The translations under genes and the position numbers were made by a program. Shown piece after piece: positions 16,951 through 26,300 of a stretch of 64,000 bases of DNA; positions within the stretch are counted from its first letter, which is position 1; each line of letters starts with the position of its first letter. The notes beneath the pieces were generated by a model. The model was not told where the DNA came from and made no database searches. It was given only the letters and a program-made list of their open reading frames with translations. The DNA lies in contig JADJFB010000001.1 in assembly GCA_016708845.1 (NCBI GenBank), positions 186,001 through 250,000 on the forward strand, given 5' to 3'. The DNA comes from Bacteroidota bacterium (GTDB lineage Bacteria > Bacteroidota > Bacteroidia > B-17B0 > Aurantibacillaceae).

Positions 16951-18189
16951 CTATTTTTTCTTTAAATAAAACAAAGTACTGCAATTTGTTTTTTGTAAAA
17001 TTTTATTCGCTTGTTCTTTAATACCTTCAGCTGTTACCTTTTGGTAATTTTCTATTTCTAAGTTTATCAAATTAGCATCACCTAACAATTCCGAAATAGC
17101 CAAGTTGGTGGCTTTATTTAATACATCTGCTTCGCTATAAGTTACAGTTGATTCTATTTTGTTTTTACATTTTTGTAATTCATCAGCAGCTACTAATTCG
17201 TTTTGCATTTTTGCAATTTCAGCATCAATACCAGCTTCGGCTTGCTCAATCGTAACGCCGTCATTAATTTTTCCTGAAATCACAAACAAACCTTTATCAA
17301 AATCACCCATCACATAAGCATTAATATCGCTAAACAATTGTTTGTCTTTAATTAAGTTTTTATACAAACGTGATGAATTTCCTCTCGATAAAATGTCAGA
17401 TAATAAATCTACCGTATGATATTCTTCGTCGTTACGAGCACACATGCGGTATGCTCTGTAAATACTACTAATTGGCACATCGCGTTCAACGGTTAAGCTT
17501 CTGTATTCTGTTTGAGGTGGTTCTACTGGTAAATTACGTTTTGGTTTTACACCGGCATCAATGGGTTCAAACCATTTTTCGGCTAAAGCTTTTACTTGTT
17601 CCACTTCTACATCGCCCGCTACAACTAATACCGCATTGCTAGGGTTGTAATGTTCTTTGAAAAATGCTTTTACATCTTCCATCGTCGCATCTTCAATATG
17701 CTTAATTTCTTTACCGATAGTTGCCCATTTGTAAGGATGCACGTTATAAATCAAGGGGCGTAATAACAACCATACATCACCGTAAGGTTGGTTTAAATAA
17801 CGTTGTTTAAATTCTTCAATTACGACACTGCGCTGTACTTCTAAACTTTTTTTATCAAATGCTAAGCTCAACATGCGGTCGCTTTCTAACCAAAAAGCTG
17901 TTTCTAAATTTTCGGAAGGAACAGTGCAGTAGTAATTGGTGATATCGTTTGTGGTAAAGGCATTATTTTCTCCACCCACTAGTTGTAATGGTTCGTCGTA
18001 ATTAGGGATATTAATACTGCCGCCAAACATTAAATGTTCAAATAAATGGGCAAATCCTGTTTTATTTTCATCTTCATCACGGGCGCCAACATCATAAATA
18101 ATATTTAAGCAAGCCATTGGCGTACTTTTGTCTTGGTGAACAATGACAGTGAGGTTATTTTTAAGTTTAAATTTTTCGAATTGAATCAT
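16951..18189 (-). CDS. M16 family zinc metallopeptidase
   Basis: A processing-peptidase or pitrilysin-like protease of 412 residues. The zinc-binding motif HxxEH is present as His48-Leu-Phe-Glu-His52 (GFAHLFEHLMFGG), with the downstream glutamate about 75 residues later in the EFKQRYLNQPYG region. The C-terminal inactive domain follows, with the R/Y pair region ILSRGNSSRLYKNLIKD. There is no signal peptide, so cytoplasmic location is likely unless exported otherwise. Related Bacteroidota genomes often carry M16 genes in pairs; only one is seen here. Its stop is one base from the start of the HD/CoaD gene, and the S8 peptidase follows, so at least these genes appear to be one operon. The native substrates are unknown. 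Confidence 0.9.
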   Translation of the reverse strand: MIQFEKFKLKNNLTVIVHQDKSTPMACLNIIYDVGARDEDENKTGFAHLFEHLMFGGSINIPNYDEPLQLVGGENNAFTTNDITNYYCTVPSENLETAFWLESDRMLSLAFDKKSLEVQRSVVIEEFKQRYLNQPYGDVWLLLRPLIYNVHPYKWATIGKEIKHIEDATMEDVKAFFKEHYNPSNAVLVVAGDVEVEQVKALAEKWFEPIDAGVKPKRNLPVEPPQTEYRSLTVERDVPISSIYRAYRMCARNDEEYHTVDLLSDILSRGNSSRLYKNLIKDKQLFSDINAYVMGDFDKGLFVISGKINDGVTIEQAEAGIDAEIAKMQNELVAADELQKCKNKIESTVTYSEADVLNKATNLAISELLGDANLINLEIENYQKVTAEGIKEQANKILQKTNCSTLFYLKKK

Positions 18190-18321
18190 AAAGGTTTTAG
18201 AACTAAATTGAACTTAAAGATAGTAAAAAGAAATCTTTTGAAAAAACCACAAAGACATACTATTTCTTAAAGGCTAAAAAAGAAACGGAAAGGGGGGGGT
18301 TCTTACTTTTAATGCTGAATA

Positions 18322-18639
18322 ATGGAACTCTGGGAAAAGATAAAAAAGTATGAAAGTTTGCACATTGTTTTTTGGTTAATAAAAGACAGTTGTTGGATGC
18401 TTGAGTTTAAATGGTTGGGAATACTAATGGTCATTCCAACACTGTCTATCGCAGGAATAATTGTTTACATTACCCGTAAAACCGTAGATGTTTTCTTGAA
18501 TTTAGCTATATTATTTTGGATTTCAGCCAATAGTTTTTGGATGTTTATAGAGTTTTTTAGTACTGGAGAATTGAAATATTGGGCATCTATTCCCTTTGCA
18601 TTGGGCTTTATTTTTGTGGGAATTTATTTGTGTTGTTAA
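18322..18639 (+). CDS. Small hydrophobic membrane protein of unknown function
   Basis: Not recognised. The 105-residue product has three hydrophobic segments (about residues 33-51, 57-76 and 87-104), the first being WLGILMVIPTLSIAGIIVYI. It is rich in tryptophan and phenylalanine and ends in two cysteines (YLCC). It is short, but the codon use and the clear alternation of membrane spans support a real gene. It lies 101 bases before icmF on the same strand, with no sign of shared function. The run of eight G at 18292-18299 just upstream is unusual for such AT-rich DNA. Confidence 0.6.
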   Translation: MELWEKIKKYESLHIVFWLIKDSCWMLEFKWLGILMVIPTLSIAGIIVYITRKTVDVFLNLAILFWISANSFWMFIEFFSTGELKYWASIPFALGFIFVGIYLCC

Positions 18640-18740
18640 TAAGTAATTGTAGTTTTTCTAGGACAAAACTCGTCTAATTTCTTGCTTAAAAGCGATAAAA
18701 ACTATTATATTAGTCACTTCAATTTTAAAATCATTTTCCT

Positions 18741-21107
18741 ATGGAAACTACACCATATCAATCAACACATAAAATTCGTATTGTAACAGCGGCCGCTTTA
18801 TTTGATGGACACGATGCTGCAATTAATATCATGCGTCGTATCATTCAATCAAGCGGAGCAGAGGTTATTCACTTAGGTCACGATAGAAGTGCGCAAGAGG
18901 TTGTAAACTGTGCTATTCAGGAAGATGCCAATGCCATTGCAGTAACAAGTTACCAAGGTGGACACGTTGAGTATTTTAAATACATGTACGATTTGTTGAA
19001 GGAGCAAGGCTGTGAACACATCAAATTATTTGGTGGCGGTGGCGGAGTAATTCTTCCAACAGAAATCGAAGAATTACACAACTACGGTATTGCTCGTATT
19101 TATGCGCCAGACGATGGTCGTGCAATGGGATTGCAAGGAATGATCAATGATTTATTACGTCAGTGTGATTATGCTACTGGTACTAATATTAAAAATGATG
19201 TGGCTAAAATAGCGGAGAGAGATTATAAATCAATTGCTCGTATTATTTCTGCAGCCGAAAATTTTAATGAAGAAAATATTGGTTTATTAAATGAGTTAAA
19301 AGCAAAAGCAGAAAAATCGGCAACACCTGTGTTAGGTATTACTGGTACTGGTGGCGCAGGTAAATCAAGTTTGGTAGATGAATTAGTGCGTCGTTTTTTA
19401 ATTGATTTTAAAGATAAACAAATTGCGATTATTTCGGTTGACCCGTCAAAACGTAAAACTGGCGGCGCTTTATTAGGCGATCGTATTCGTATGAATGCAA
19501 TCAAAAATGATAGAGTGTACATGCGTTCATTAGCTACTCGTCAAAGTAATTTAGCGTTAAGCAAATATGTGCAAGATGCGGTAAACATTTGTAAAGCAGC
19601 TAACTTCGATTTAATAATTTTAGAAACGTCAGGTATTGGTCAATCGGATACAGAAATTATTGAACACTCTAATATGAGTTTGTACGTCATGACTCCTGAA
19701 TACGGAGCAGCAACTCAGTTAGAGAAAATTGACATGTTAGATTTCGCTGACATTATTGCATTAAATAAATTTGACAAACGTGGCGCATTGGATGCTATAC
19801 GTGATGTAAAAAAACAATACAAACGCAATCATAACTTATGGGAAATTGCAGATGAAGATATCCCCGTGTTTGGAACCATCGCTTCTCAATTTAACGATCC
19901 AGGTATGAATCGTTTATACAAAGCGGTGATGAATACTATGGTTGAGAAAACTAGCAATACAGCTTTAGCTTCTCAGTTTCATATTACCGAAGAGATGAGT
20001 GAAAAAATTTACATCATTCCTCCTTCCAAAACTCGTTACTTATCAGAGATTTCTGAAAACAACCGCAACTACGATAAGAGAGCCAATGCGCAAGCAGAGG
20101 TCGCTCAAAAATTATATGGTATTCAAAAAACCATCGAAACGATTACAGAATCTAAAATGGATGACAAAGATCGTTTGATTAAAGGTTTGCAAGAAGCGTT
20201 CGAAAAAACAAAATTAGATTTAGATCCTCGTCACTTATTAGTAATTGAAGGTTGGGAAGCAAAGAAGAAATTATACAGTAGCGAGTTTTATGAATTTAAA
20301 GTGCGCGATAAAGTGTTGAAAATCGAAACGCATTACGAATCTTTATCTCATTCAAAAATCCCAAAAATTGCTTCTCCAAAATATACCTCTTGGGGAGATA
20401 TTTTAAAATGGACCTTACAAGAAAATTTCCCTGGAGATTTCCCATACACAGCTGGTATTTATCCTTTCAAGCGTGAGGGCGAAGATCCAACTCGTATGTT
20501 TGCTGGTGAAGGTGGACCAGAAAGAACCAATAAACGTTTTCACTATGTGAGCAAAGGGTTACCTGCTGCTCGTTTAAGTACAGCTTTTGATAGCGTAACG
20601 TTATATGGTAACGATCCTGATTACCGCCCAGATATTTATGGTAAAGTGGGTAACTCAGGTGTGAGTATTTGTTGTTTGGATGATGCGAAAAAATTGTATT
20701 CTGGCTTTAATTTAGCAAGTCCCACTACATCTGTATCAATGACGATTAATGGCCCTGCGCCAACAATAGCAGCATTTTTTATGAATGCCGCCATTGACCA
20801 GCAATGTGAATTATACATTACAGAAAATAAATTAGAGAAGGACGTTGAAAAGAAAATTGTTGAGATTTATAAAGCAAAAGGAACTGTAAGACCAACTTAC
20901 CAAGGTGAGTTGCCTGAGGGTAATAATGGCTTAGGATTAATGTTGTTAGGTGTTACGGGAGATCAAGTATTACCTAAAGATGTTTACGAAAAAATTAAAG
21001 CAACTACTTTATCACAAGTGCGTGGCACGGTGCAAGCAGATATTTTAAAAGAAGATCAAGCACAAAATACGTGTATTTTTAGTACAGAATTTAGTTTGCG
21101 CGTGTAA
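18741..21107 (+). CDS. icmF: IcmF N-terminal part: B12-binding, MeaB-like GTPase and start of mutase domain
   Basis: IcmF is a fusion of an acyl-CoA mutase and its G-protein chaperone; it uses adenosylcobalamin to interconvert isobutyryl-CoA and butyryl-CoA. Domain order is diagnostic. Residues 12-145 are the B12-binding domain with FDGHDAA (base-off histidine His24) and GGGGGVILP. Residues about 195-400 are the MeaB-like GTPase with Walker A GTGGAGKSS, DPSKRKTGGALLGD, ETSGIGQSD and NKFDKRGA. From about 560 comes the mutase barrel with FPYTAGIYPFKREGEDPTRM, the FPYTxG form typical of IcmF rather than methylmalonyl-CoA mutase. The frame ends at a TAA inside the barrel after TEFSLRV, and the rest is encoded by the next frame. 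Known IcmF proteins are about 1100 residues, close to the sum of the two. Confidence 0.9.
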   Translation: METTPYQSTHKIRIVTAAALFDGHDAAINIMRRIIQSSGAEVIHLGHDRSAQEVVNCAIQEDANAIAVTSYQGGHVEYFKYMYDLLKEQGCEHIKLFGGGGGVILPTEIEELHNYGIARIYAPDDGRAMGLQGMINDLLRQCDYATGTNIKNDVAKIAERDYKSIARIISAAENFNEENIGLLNELKAKAEKSATPVLGITGTGGAGKSSLVDELVRRFLIDFKDKQIAIISVDPSKRKTGGALLGDRIRMNAIKNDRVYMRSLATRQSNLALSKYVQDAVNICKAANFDLIILETSGIGQSDTEIIEHSNMSLYVMTPEYGAATQLEKIDMLDFADIIALNKFDKRGALDAIRDVKKQYKRNHNLWEIADEDIPVFGTIASQFNDPGMNRLYKAVMNTMVEKTSNTALASQFHITEEMSEKIYIIPPSKTRYLSEISENNRNYDKRANAQAEVAQKLYGIQKTIETITESKMDDKDRLIKGLQEAFEKTKLDLDPRHLLVIEGWEAKKKLYSSEFYEFKVRDKVLKIETHYESLSHSKIPKIASPKYTSWGDILKWTLQENFPGDFPYTAGIYPFKREGEDPTRMFAGEGGPERTNKRFHYVSKGLPAARLSTAFDSVTLYGNDPDYRPDIYGKVGNSGVSICCLDDAKKLYSGFNLASPTTSVSMTINGPAPTIAAFFMNAAIDQQCELYITENKLEKDVEKKIVEIYKAKGTVRPTYQGELPEGNNGLGLMLLGVTGDQVLPKDVYEKIKATTLSQVRGTVQADILKEDQAQNTCIFSTEFSLRV

Positions 21108-22123
21108 TGGGCGATGTGCAACAGTATTTTATTGATCAAAAAGTACGTAACTTTTATTCTGTTTCTATCAGTGGTTATCATATTGCAGAAGCAGGCGCAA
21201 ATCCTATTTCTCAATTAGCATTTACACTAGCTAACGGGTTCACGTTTGTAGAATATTATTTAAGCCGCGGAATGAACATTGATGATTTTGCCCCTAACTT
21301 ATCATTCTTCTTTAGTAACGGTATCGACCCTGAGTACTCTGTAATTGGCCGTGTAAGCCGCCGTATTTGGGCGAAGGCTATGAAATTACGTTACGGCGGT
21401 AACGAAAGAAGTCAGATGTTGAAATACCATATTCAAACTTCTGGCCGTTCGTTACACGCACAAGAAATTGATTTTAATGATATTAGAACAACTCTTCAAG
21501 CGTTATATGCGATTTACGATAATTGTAATTCATTACATACCAATGCTTATGATGAAGCTATTACAACGCCTACAGAAGAATCGGTTCGTAGAGCAATGGC
21601 TATTCAGTTAATCATTAACCGTGAATTAGGTTTAGCGAAAAACGAAAATCCATTACAAGGTTCTTTTATTATTGAAGAATTAACTGATTTAGTGGAAGAA
21701 GCCGTGTTAACTGAATTTGATCGTATCTCTGAACGTGGCGGTGTGTTAGGTGCTATGGAAACGATGTATCAACGCGGACAAATACAAGAAGAAAGTTTAT
21801 ACTACGAAACATTAAAACATACAGGAGAATATCCAATTATTGGTGTAAATACATTCTTGTCAAGTAAAGGAAGCCCAACGGTATTACCTCGTGAAGTCAT
21901 TCGTTCAACAACGGAAGAAAAAGAATACCAAATTACCATGTTAGCAGAGTTACACAAAACACATGCAGATAAACATGATGAAATGGTGAAACGTTTACAA
22001 ACTGCAGCTATCCACAACAAAAATATTTTTGCGGAATTAATGGATGCCGCTAAGTATATGAGTTTAGGTGAAGTAACTAAATGCTTATTTGAAGTAGGCG
22101 GACAGTACAGAAGGAATATGTAA
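21107..22123 (+). CDS. icmF: IcmF C-terminal part: remainder of the mutase domain
   Basis: This 338-residue frame continues the mutase barrel exactly where the previous one stops. It starts MGDVQQYFIDQKVRNFYS, includes SISGYHIAEAGANPISQ (the conserved HIxEAGAxP block that contacts B12 and substrate) and FVEYYLSRGMNIDDFAP, then ends in the C-terminal helices. In full-length IcmF these segments belong to one chain. The ATG overlaps the upstream stop as TAATG at 21106-21110, which would allow coupled translation of a split enzyme. A one- or two-base error at 21100-21107 is an equally good or better explanation, since the neighbouring genes show such errors. A strong terminator hairpin follows. 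The butyrate/isobutyrate isomerisation role is from family knowledge. Confidence 0.88.
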   Translation: MGDVQQYFIDQKVRNFYSVSISGYHIAEAGANPISQLAFTLANGFTFVEYYLSRGMNIDDFAPNLSFFFSNGIDPEYSVIGRVSRRIWAKAMKLRYGGNERSQMLKYHIQTSGRSLHAQEIDFNDIRTTLQALYAIYDNCNSLHTNAYDEAITTPTEESVRRAMAIQLIINRELGLAKNENPLQGSFIIEELTDLVEEAVLTEFDRISERGGVLGAMETMYQRGQIQEESLYYETLKHTGEYPIIGVNTFLSSKGSPTVLPREVIRSTTEEKEYQITMLAELHKTHADKHDEMVKRLQTAAIHNKNIFAELMDAAKYMSLGEVTKCLFEVGGQYRRNM

Positions 22124-22129
22124 CCTCAA

Positions 22130-22170
22130 GTCATTGTGATCACGCCTTGGCGTGAGAAGCAATCTCAAAC
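22130..22170. repeat. Dispersed palindromic repeat, half-length copy
   Basis: GTCATTGTGAT (22130-22140) is followed by the palindrome CACGCCTTGGCGTG (22141-22154) and GAAGCAATCTCAAAC. The outer segments match GTCATTGCGAG and GAAGCAATCTCAAAC of the 81-bp element inside the phosphatase gene at 24342-24422. It therefore looks like a relative of that element in a normal intergenic place. Confidence 0.6.
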
Positions 22171-22178
22171 TTAAAAAT

Positions 22179-22211
22179 TAAAGCCCGCACAATTTGTGAG
22201 GGCTTTTTTTA
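22179..22211 (+). terminator. Rho-independent terminator after icmF
   Basis: AAAGCCCGCACAA pairs with TTTGTGAGGGCTTT with one mismatch and almost no loop, followed by a T run to 22211. It lies about 55 bases after the IcmF stop and before the next plus-strand gene. Confidence 0.85.
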
Positions 22212-22224
22212 TTATATTTATCTA

Positions 22225-25111
22225 ATGAGAAAACTATTCTATCTATTTTTTCTTCTTTCTTTTTTCTCTTGCAAAGATGAAAACAAAGACCAAAAAACTC
22301 ACGCTTTGCGGGCTGAGCCTCTAGAAGTTCCCGTTGTTCTCACCCCTGGTAAAGACACTTTTAAATTACCAACTATTATACTGGCTGGTGCACCAATAAT
22401 TAATAAAGTACAACCTCCCATTGTAAGTTCTAGCCTAGCCGATAACCCTAATACCCCCCAAGGCATACCTCATTTTTCCAACTTTACAACTAAAGATGGT
22501 TTAGCTTTAGATGCTATTGCTTATTCTATATTAGATAAAATGGGAAACCTTTGGTTCGGTTCACACGGTGGTGGAGTAAGTAGATACGACGGTAAAACGT
22601 TTACGAATTATACGACGGCTCAAGGGCTCGCAAATAACACTGTTTTTAGCATCACCGAAGATGAAATGGGAAACCTTTGGTTTGGTACTTATGGCGGAGG
22701 AGTAAGTAGATATGACGGTAAAACGTTTACGAATTATACGACGGCCAAGGGCTCGCAAATAATGTAGTTGGAGCATCACCGAAGATAAGACGGGAACCCT
22801 TTGGTTCGGTACTTTTGGCGAAGGAGTAAGTAGATATGACGGTAAAACGTTTACGAATTATACGACGGCTCAAGGGCTCGCAAATAATGTAGTTAGGAGC
22901 ATCACCGAAGATAAGACGGGAAACCTTTGGTTCGGTACCGATGGCGGAGGAGTAAGTAGATATGATGGTAAAACGTTTACGAATTATACGATGGCTCAAG
23001 GGCTCGTAAATAATGTAGTTAGGAGTATTATCGAAGATGAAACGGGAAACTTTTGGTTCGGTACTAATGGCGGTGGAGTAAGTAGATATGACGGTAAAAC
23101 GTTTACGAATTATACGACGGCTCAAGGGCTCGCAAATAATGTAGTTAGGAGCATCACTGTAGATAAGACGGGAAACCTTTGGTTCGGTACTGATGGCGGT
23201 GGAGTAAGCAGATATGACGGTAAAACGTTTACGAATTATACGACTGCCCAGGGGCTGCCCGATGATGTGGTAACACAAGTAGTAGCAGATAAGAACGGAA
23301 AGAACATTGTTATAGCAACAAACTTTGGAGTGGCGGTGGGGCTTTCTTTCACTCCAAAGTTACCCTACCAAGCCACGAAAAAACAAGTGTCTTTCCAAAA
23401 TAATTTAAAGAATGAGGAGTTAACAACCTACTATGATTTGGTTTTAGAAACCTACAACTCCGCAACAGGCTACCCAGTTAAAGATGTTAACACAGGGCAA
23501 AACTGTATGCTGCAAGATAGCAAAGGCATATACTGGGCAGGCACCGGCAGCGATGCAACCGCCTTAGTGCGCATTGATTTTAATGCACTTAACCGCAACG
23601 CAAAACCTCCCACTCCTGTTTTATATAAAATAAAATTAAATGAGGAGAATATATGTTATTACTCGATAGCATCAACTACAGATAGTACTGAGCTTTCACA
23701 ACAAGAAGTCATTACATACGGTAGGCCGCTCAGTGTTATTGAGCGAGACAGTATACAAAAACAATTTATGAATATAAAGTTTGATGACATCACCAATTTT
23801 TATCCCATACCACAAAACTTGGTGTTGCCTTATGAGCATAACAATGTCACTTTTGAATTTAATGCAGTGCAATTATCGCGTTCACATTTATTAAACTTTC
23901 AATACATGCTCGAAGGTTATGATAAAACCTGGAGCCCTGTATTAAAAAAGCGCGAAGCCACTTTTGGTAACATCAACGAAGGCACTTATACCTTTAAACT
24001 AAAAACACAATACACTGGTCCCGATGGTAATAATGAATGGAGCGAGGTTTTGACCTATACATTTAAAGTATTACCACCTTGGTATCGCACTTGGTGGATG
24101 TATACTTTGTATGTTTTAACGCTAATAGGAATTGTTTATTTAATTATAAAGCAACAAACAAAAAAACTAAAACAACGCCAAAAAGAACTGGAGCACAAAA
24201 TAGACATTGCAACTGAGGATATTCGAGAACAAAAACACATCATCGAAGAAAAACATAAAGAAATAACCGATAGTATCAATTATGCTGAGAGAATACAACG
24301 GAGTTTTTTAGCAACGAAAGATCTATTGGATGAAAACTTATCGTCATTGCGAGGAGGTACGACGAAGCAATCTCAAACAATTAATGAGATTGCCACGCTT
24401 CCTTTGGTCGCTCGCAATGACGCGTCTGACTACTTCGTTTTCTTTAAACCAAAAGATGTGGTAAGCGGAGATTTTTATTGGGCAAAAAAACTAAGTAATG
24501 ATAACTTTGCTTTAGTAACGGCAGACAGCACTGGACATGGAGTGCCCGGGGCTATTATGAGTTTATTAAATATTACAAGTATTGAGTCAGCCATAAAAGA
24601 GGGTTTCCTGCAACCAGCAGATATTTTAAATGTCACGCGTCAAACAATTATCGAACGTTTAAAAAAAGATGGCAGTGCCGAAGGAGGAAAAGACGGAATG
24701 GATTGTAGCTTGATAAGTTTTGATTTTAAAACCAAAAAGCTAACAGTTTCCGCAGCAAATAATCCTGTTTGGATTATTAGAAAAAATGAATTAGGAGTGA
24801 CTGAGGTTCTCGACATTAAACCTGATAAAATGCCCGTTGGTAAACATGATAAGGATTCTATTTCGTTTACACAGCAGGAAATACAATTGCAAGGTGGCGA
24901 TGTAGTTTATACCTTAACTGATGGTTTCCCTGATCAGTTTGGCGGAGAAAAAGGCAAAAAGTTTATGAGTAAAAATTTACGAGAATTATTAGTTACAAAT
25001 TCACATTTGCCAATGCAAGAACAACACGAACTGCTTAATGAAACATTCACTGATTGGGTAGGTAATTTAGAACAAGTAGATGATGTTTGTGTTATAGGTG
25101 TGAGGGTTTAA
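22225..25111 (+). CDS. Propeller-Y_Y_Y-SpoIIE sensor phosphatase, lipoprotein, frameshifted
   Basis: A membrane sensor whose output is a PP2C-type (SpoIIE) serine/threonine phosphatase. In order: a lipoprotein-like signal (FLLSFFSCKDEN), six near-identical 42-residue two-component-propeller repeats (about residues 92-343), a degenerate seventh, a Y_Y_Y-type beta domain ending FKVLPPWYRTWW, one membrane span (LYVLTLIGIVYLIIK), a coiled coil, and the phosphatase. The phosphatase has the metal-binding motifs FKPKDVVSGDFYW, DSTGHGVPG, KDGMD and LTDGFPDQFGG. Two single-base deletions are visible by comparing repeat copies: a missing T near 22745 and a missing A near 22769. They restore frame together, so 22225-25111 is one gene. 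A 27-residue insert at the start of the phosphatase domain comes from a palindromic DNA repeat. It likely dephosphorylates an anti-sigma antagonist or another phosphoprotein, but none is encoded nearby. Confidence 0.85.
22498..23251 (+). repeat. Six tandem copies of a 126-bp coding repeat
   Basis: The unit encodes 42 residues of the form GLANNVVRSITEDKTGNLW then FGTDGGGVSRYDGKTFTNYT. Six copies run without gaps, apart from two one-base deletions in copy 3, and copies 2-6 are nearly identical in DNA sequence, which implies recent duplication or gene conversion. Each encodes one blade-like repeat of a two-component-regulator propeller. A seventh, degenerate copy (GLPDDVV) follows. Confidence 0.9.
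24342..24422 (+). repeat. 81-bp palindromic repeat inserted in frame in the phosphatase gene
   Basis: The ends CGTCATTGCGAG (24342-24353) and CTCGCAATGACG (24411-24422) are a perfect 12-bp inverted repeat, with AGCAATCTCA and TGAGATTGC as an inner pair. The element is exactly 27 codons long and keeps the frame. The paralogous phosphatase at 26301-28307 lacks it at the same place. A partial relative lies between genes at 22130-22170. Confidence 0.85.
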
Positions 25112-25169
25112 TACTCACATTTTGTTTAAGCCGTTTATCCAATATTAATGGGAGCATTTGTTTTTTGTT

Positions 25170-25177
25170 TAATTTTG
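25170..25177 (+). promoter_or_regulatory. Possible -7 element for the SRPBCC/GyrI-like gene
   Basis: TAATTTTG matches TAnnTTTG and lies 22 bases before the ATG at 25200. No TTG is at the expected -33 distance, so support is limited. Confidence 0.3.
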
Positions 25178-25199
25178 CCAAAACATTAAAATAAAAATT

Positions 25200-26204
25200 A
25201 TGAAAAAAATTCTTTACGTTATTATTGGCATTTGCGCTTTGTATTTAATTCTATGTTTCTTCGGTCCTTCAAAAATTAAAGTGGAGCGTTCAATAGATAT
25301 TAAAACATCATCTGTTGAAGATCTTCAACATAAATTAGCGGACTTAAAATTCTTTCATGATACATGGAGTCCTTTTACAAGAAGAGATCCGAATATGAAA
25401 GTAACGTATACAGGATTGTGTTGTGAGTCTGGTAGTACTTACAGATGGGAAAGTGAATTAGACAGTGCTGGAAAGGGAACGATAACGTTTAATAAATTTA
25501 CACCAGATAGTGTGTTGATGACCTTAAATTTTGATGGCATGGGAGATAACGAATTATACTATATTACTAAACCATCTAATGATGGAAACATAAATGTAAC
25601 TTGGGGAGTTATATTTGATATAGGTTTCTTTGGTCGTGTTCCGATGATGTTTATCAATATGGATAAAATGATTGGTCCAGATTATCAAAGAGGTTTAGCC
25701 AAATTAAAACAAGAAATTGAGTCGACGCCTGCTCAAACTGTTACTAACTATGAAGTAAAAGAAATAAACTGGGACGCAAAAACCTTTTATGGGGTAAAGG
25801 ATAAATTATCATTTGATAAACTAGCAGCATTTTTTGGCACATCTTACGCGAAAATTGGAGAGGCTTTAGGAAAAGCTAAAGCTCAACCTATAGGAATGCC
25901 GAAAGCAATTTATTTTACATTCGATGAAAAAACGATGATATCAGATGTAGCTGCTGTGATGGAAGTTGCTAATGGGACCAAGCTAGAAGGTGTCGAAAAA
26001 TTTGAAACACCAGCAGGTAAAGTGTTATTGATCGAATATTTTGGAGGTTATAACAAATCTGCTAACGCACATTATGCAATGGATGCTTATATGAAAGAAA
26101 AAGGCTTAACACAAAATTTTGTGATTGAAGAATATGCTAATGATCCTATGACGGAAAAAGACACAGCTAAATGGCAAACAAACATATTTTATTTAGTTAA
26201 ATAA
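25200..26204 (+). CDS. Membrane-anchored SRPBCC plus GyrI-like domain protein
   Basis: The 334-residue product has one N-terminal membrane span (residues 4-22) followed by two small-molecule-binding folds. Residues about 30-170 look like an SRPBCC (START/polyketide-cyclase-like) domain, with DTWSPFTRRDPNMKVTYTG and the late strands GVIFDIGFFGRVPMMF. Residues about 185-334 resemble a GyrI/AraC effector-binding domain, with FEKFETPAGKVLLIEYFGGY-like strands (here VEKFETPAGK and YFGGYNKS). This pair of folds recurs in Bacteroidota proteins of unknown function. No DNA-binding domain is present, so it is not a regulator of the AraC type. It sits between two SpoIIE-type phosphatase genes and ends at a strong terminator, so it is probably transcribed apart from the second one. 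The ligand is unknown. Confidence 0.75.
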   Translation: MKKILYVIIGICALYLILCFFGPSKIKVERSIDIKTSSVEDLQHKLADLKFFHDTWSPFTRRDPNMKVTYTGLCCESGSTYRWESELDSAGKGTITFNKFTPDSVLMTLNFDGMGDNELYYITKPSNDGNINVTWGVIFDIGFFGRVPMMFINMDKMIGPDYQRGLAKLKQEIESTPAQTVTNYEVKEINWDAKTFYGVKDKLSFDKLAAFFGTSYAKIGEALGKAKAQPIGMPKAIYFTFDEKTMISDVAAVMEVANGTKLEGVEKFETPAGKVLLIEYFGGYNKSANAHYAMDAYMKEKGLTQNFVIEEYANDPMTEKDTAKWQTNIFYLVK

Positions 26205-26223
26205 AACACGAATTTTCAATTTT

Positions 26224-26254
26224 AAAGCCCTCGCACTATGCTAGGGCTTTTTTT
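26224..26254 (+). terminator. Rho-independent terminator
   Basis: AAAGCCCT (26224-26231) pairs with AGGGCTTT (26243-26250), and the T run continues to 26254. It lies 20 bases after the stop of the SRPBCC/GyrI-like gene. Confidence 0.85.
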
Positions 26255-26300
26255 ATTTCAGTTTTAATCTTATCTTAGTCTTATTTCAATTCTACTATTT

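Noticed and set aside
22498..23251. Regular repeats as a possible CRISPR array
   Set aside because: Repeats are adjacent with no unique spacers, and they are coding in phase at 126 bp.
22561..23278. Long open frames on the minus strand across the propeller repeats
   Set aside because: They arise because the repeated codons have no stops on the other strand; the translation is a repeated RIIRKRFTVIS unit with no domain features and the plus-strand gene explains the sequence.
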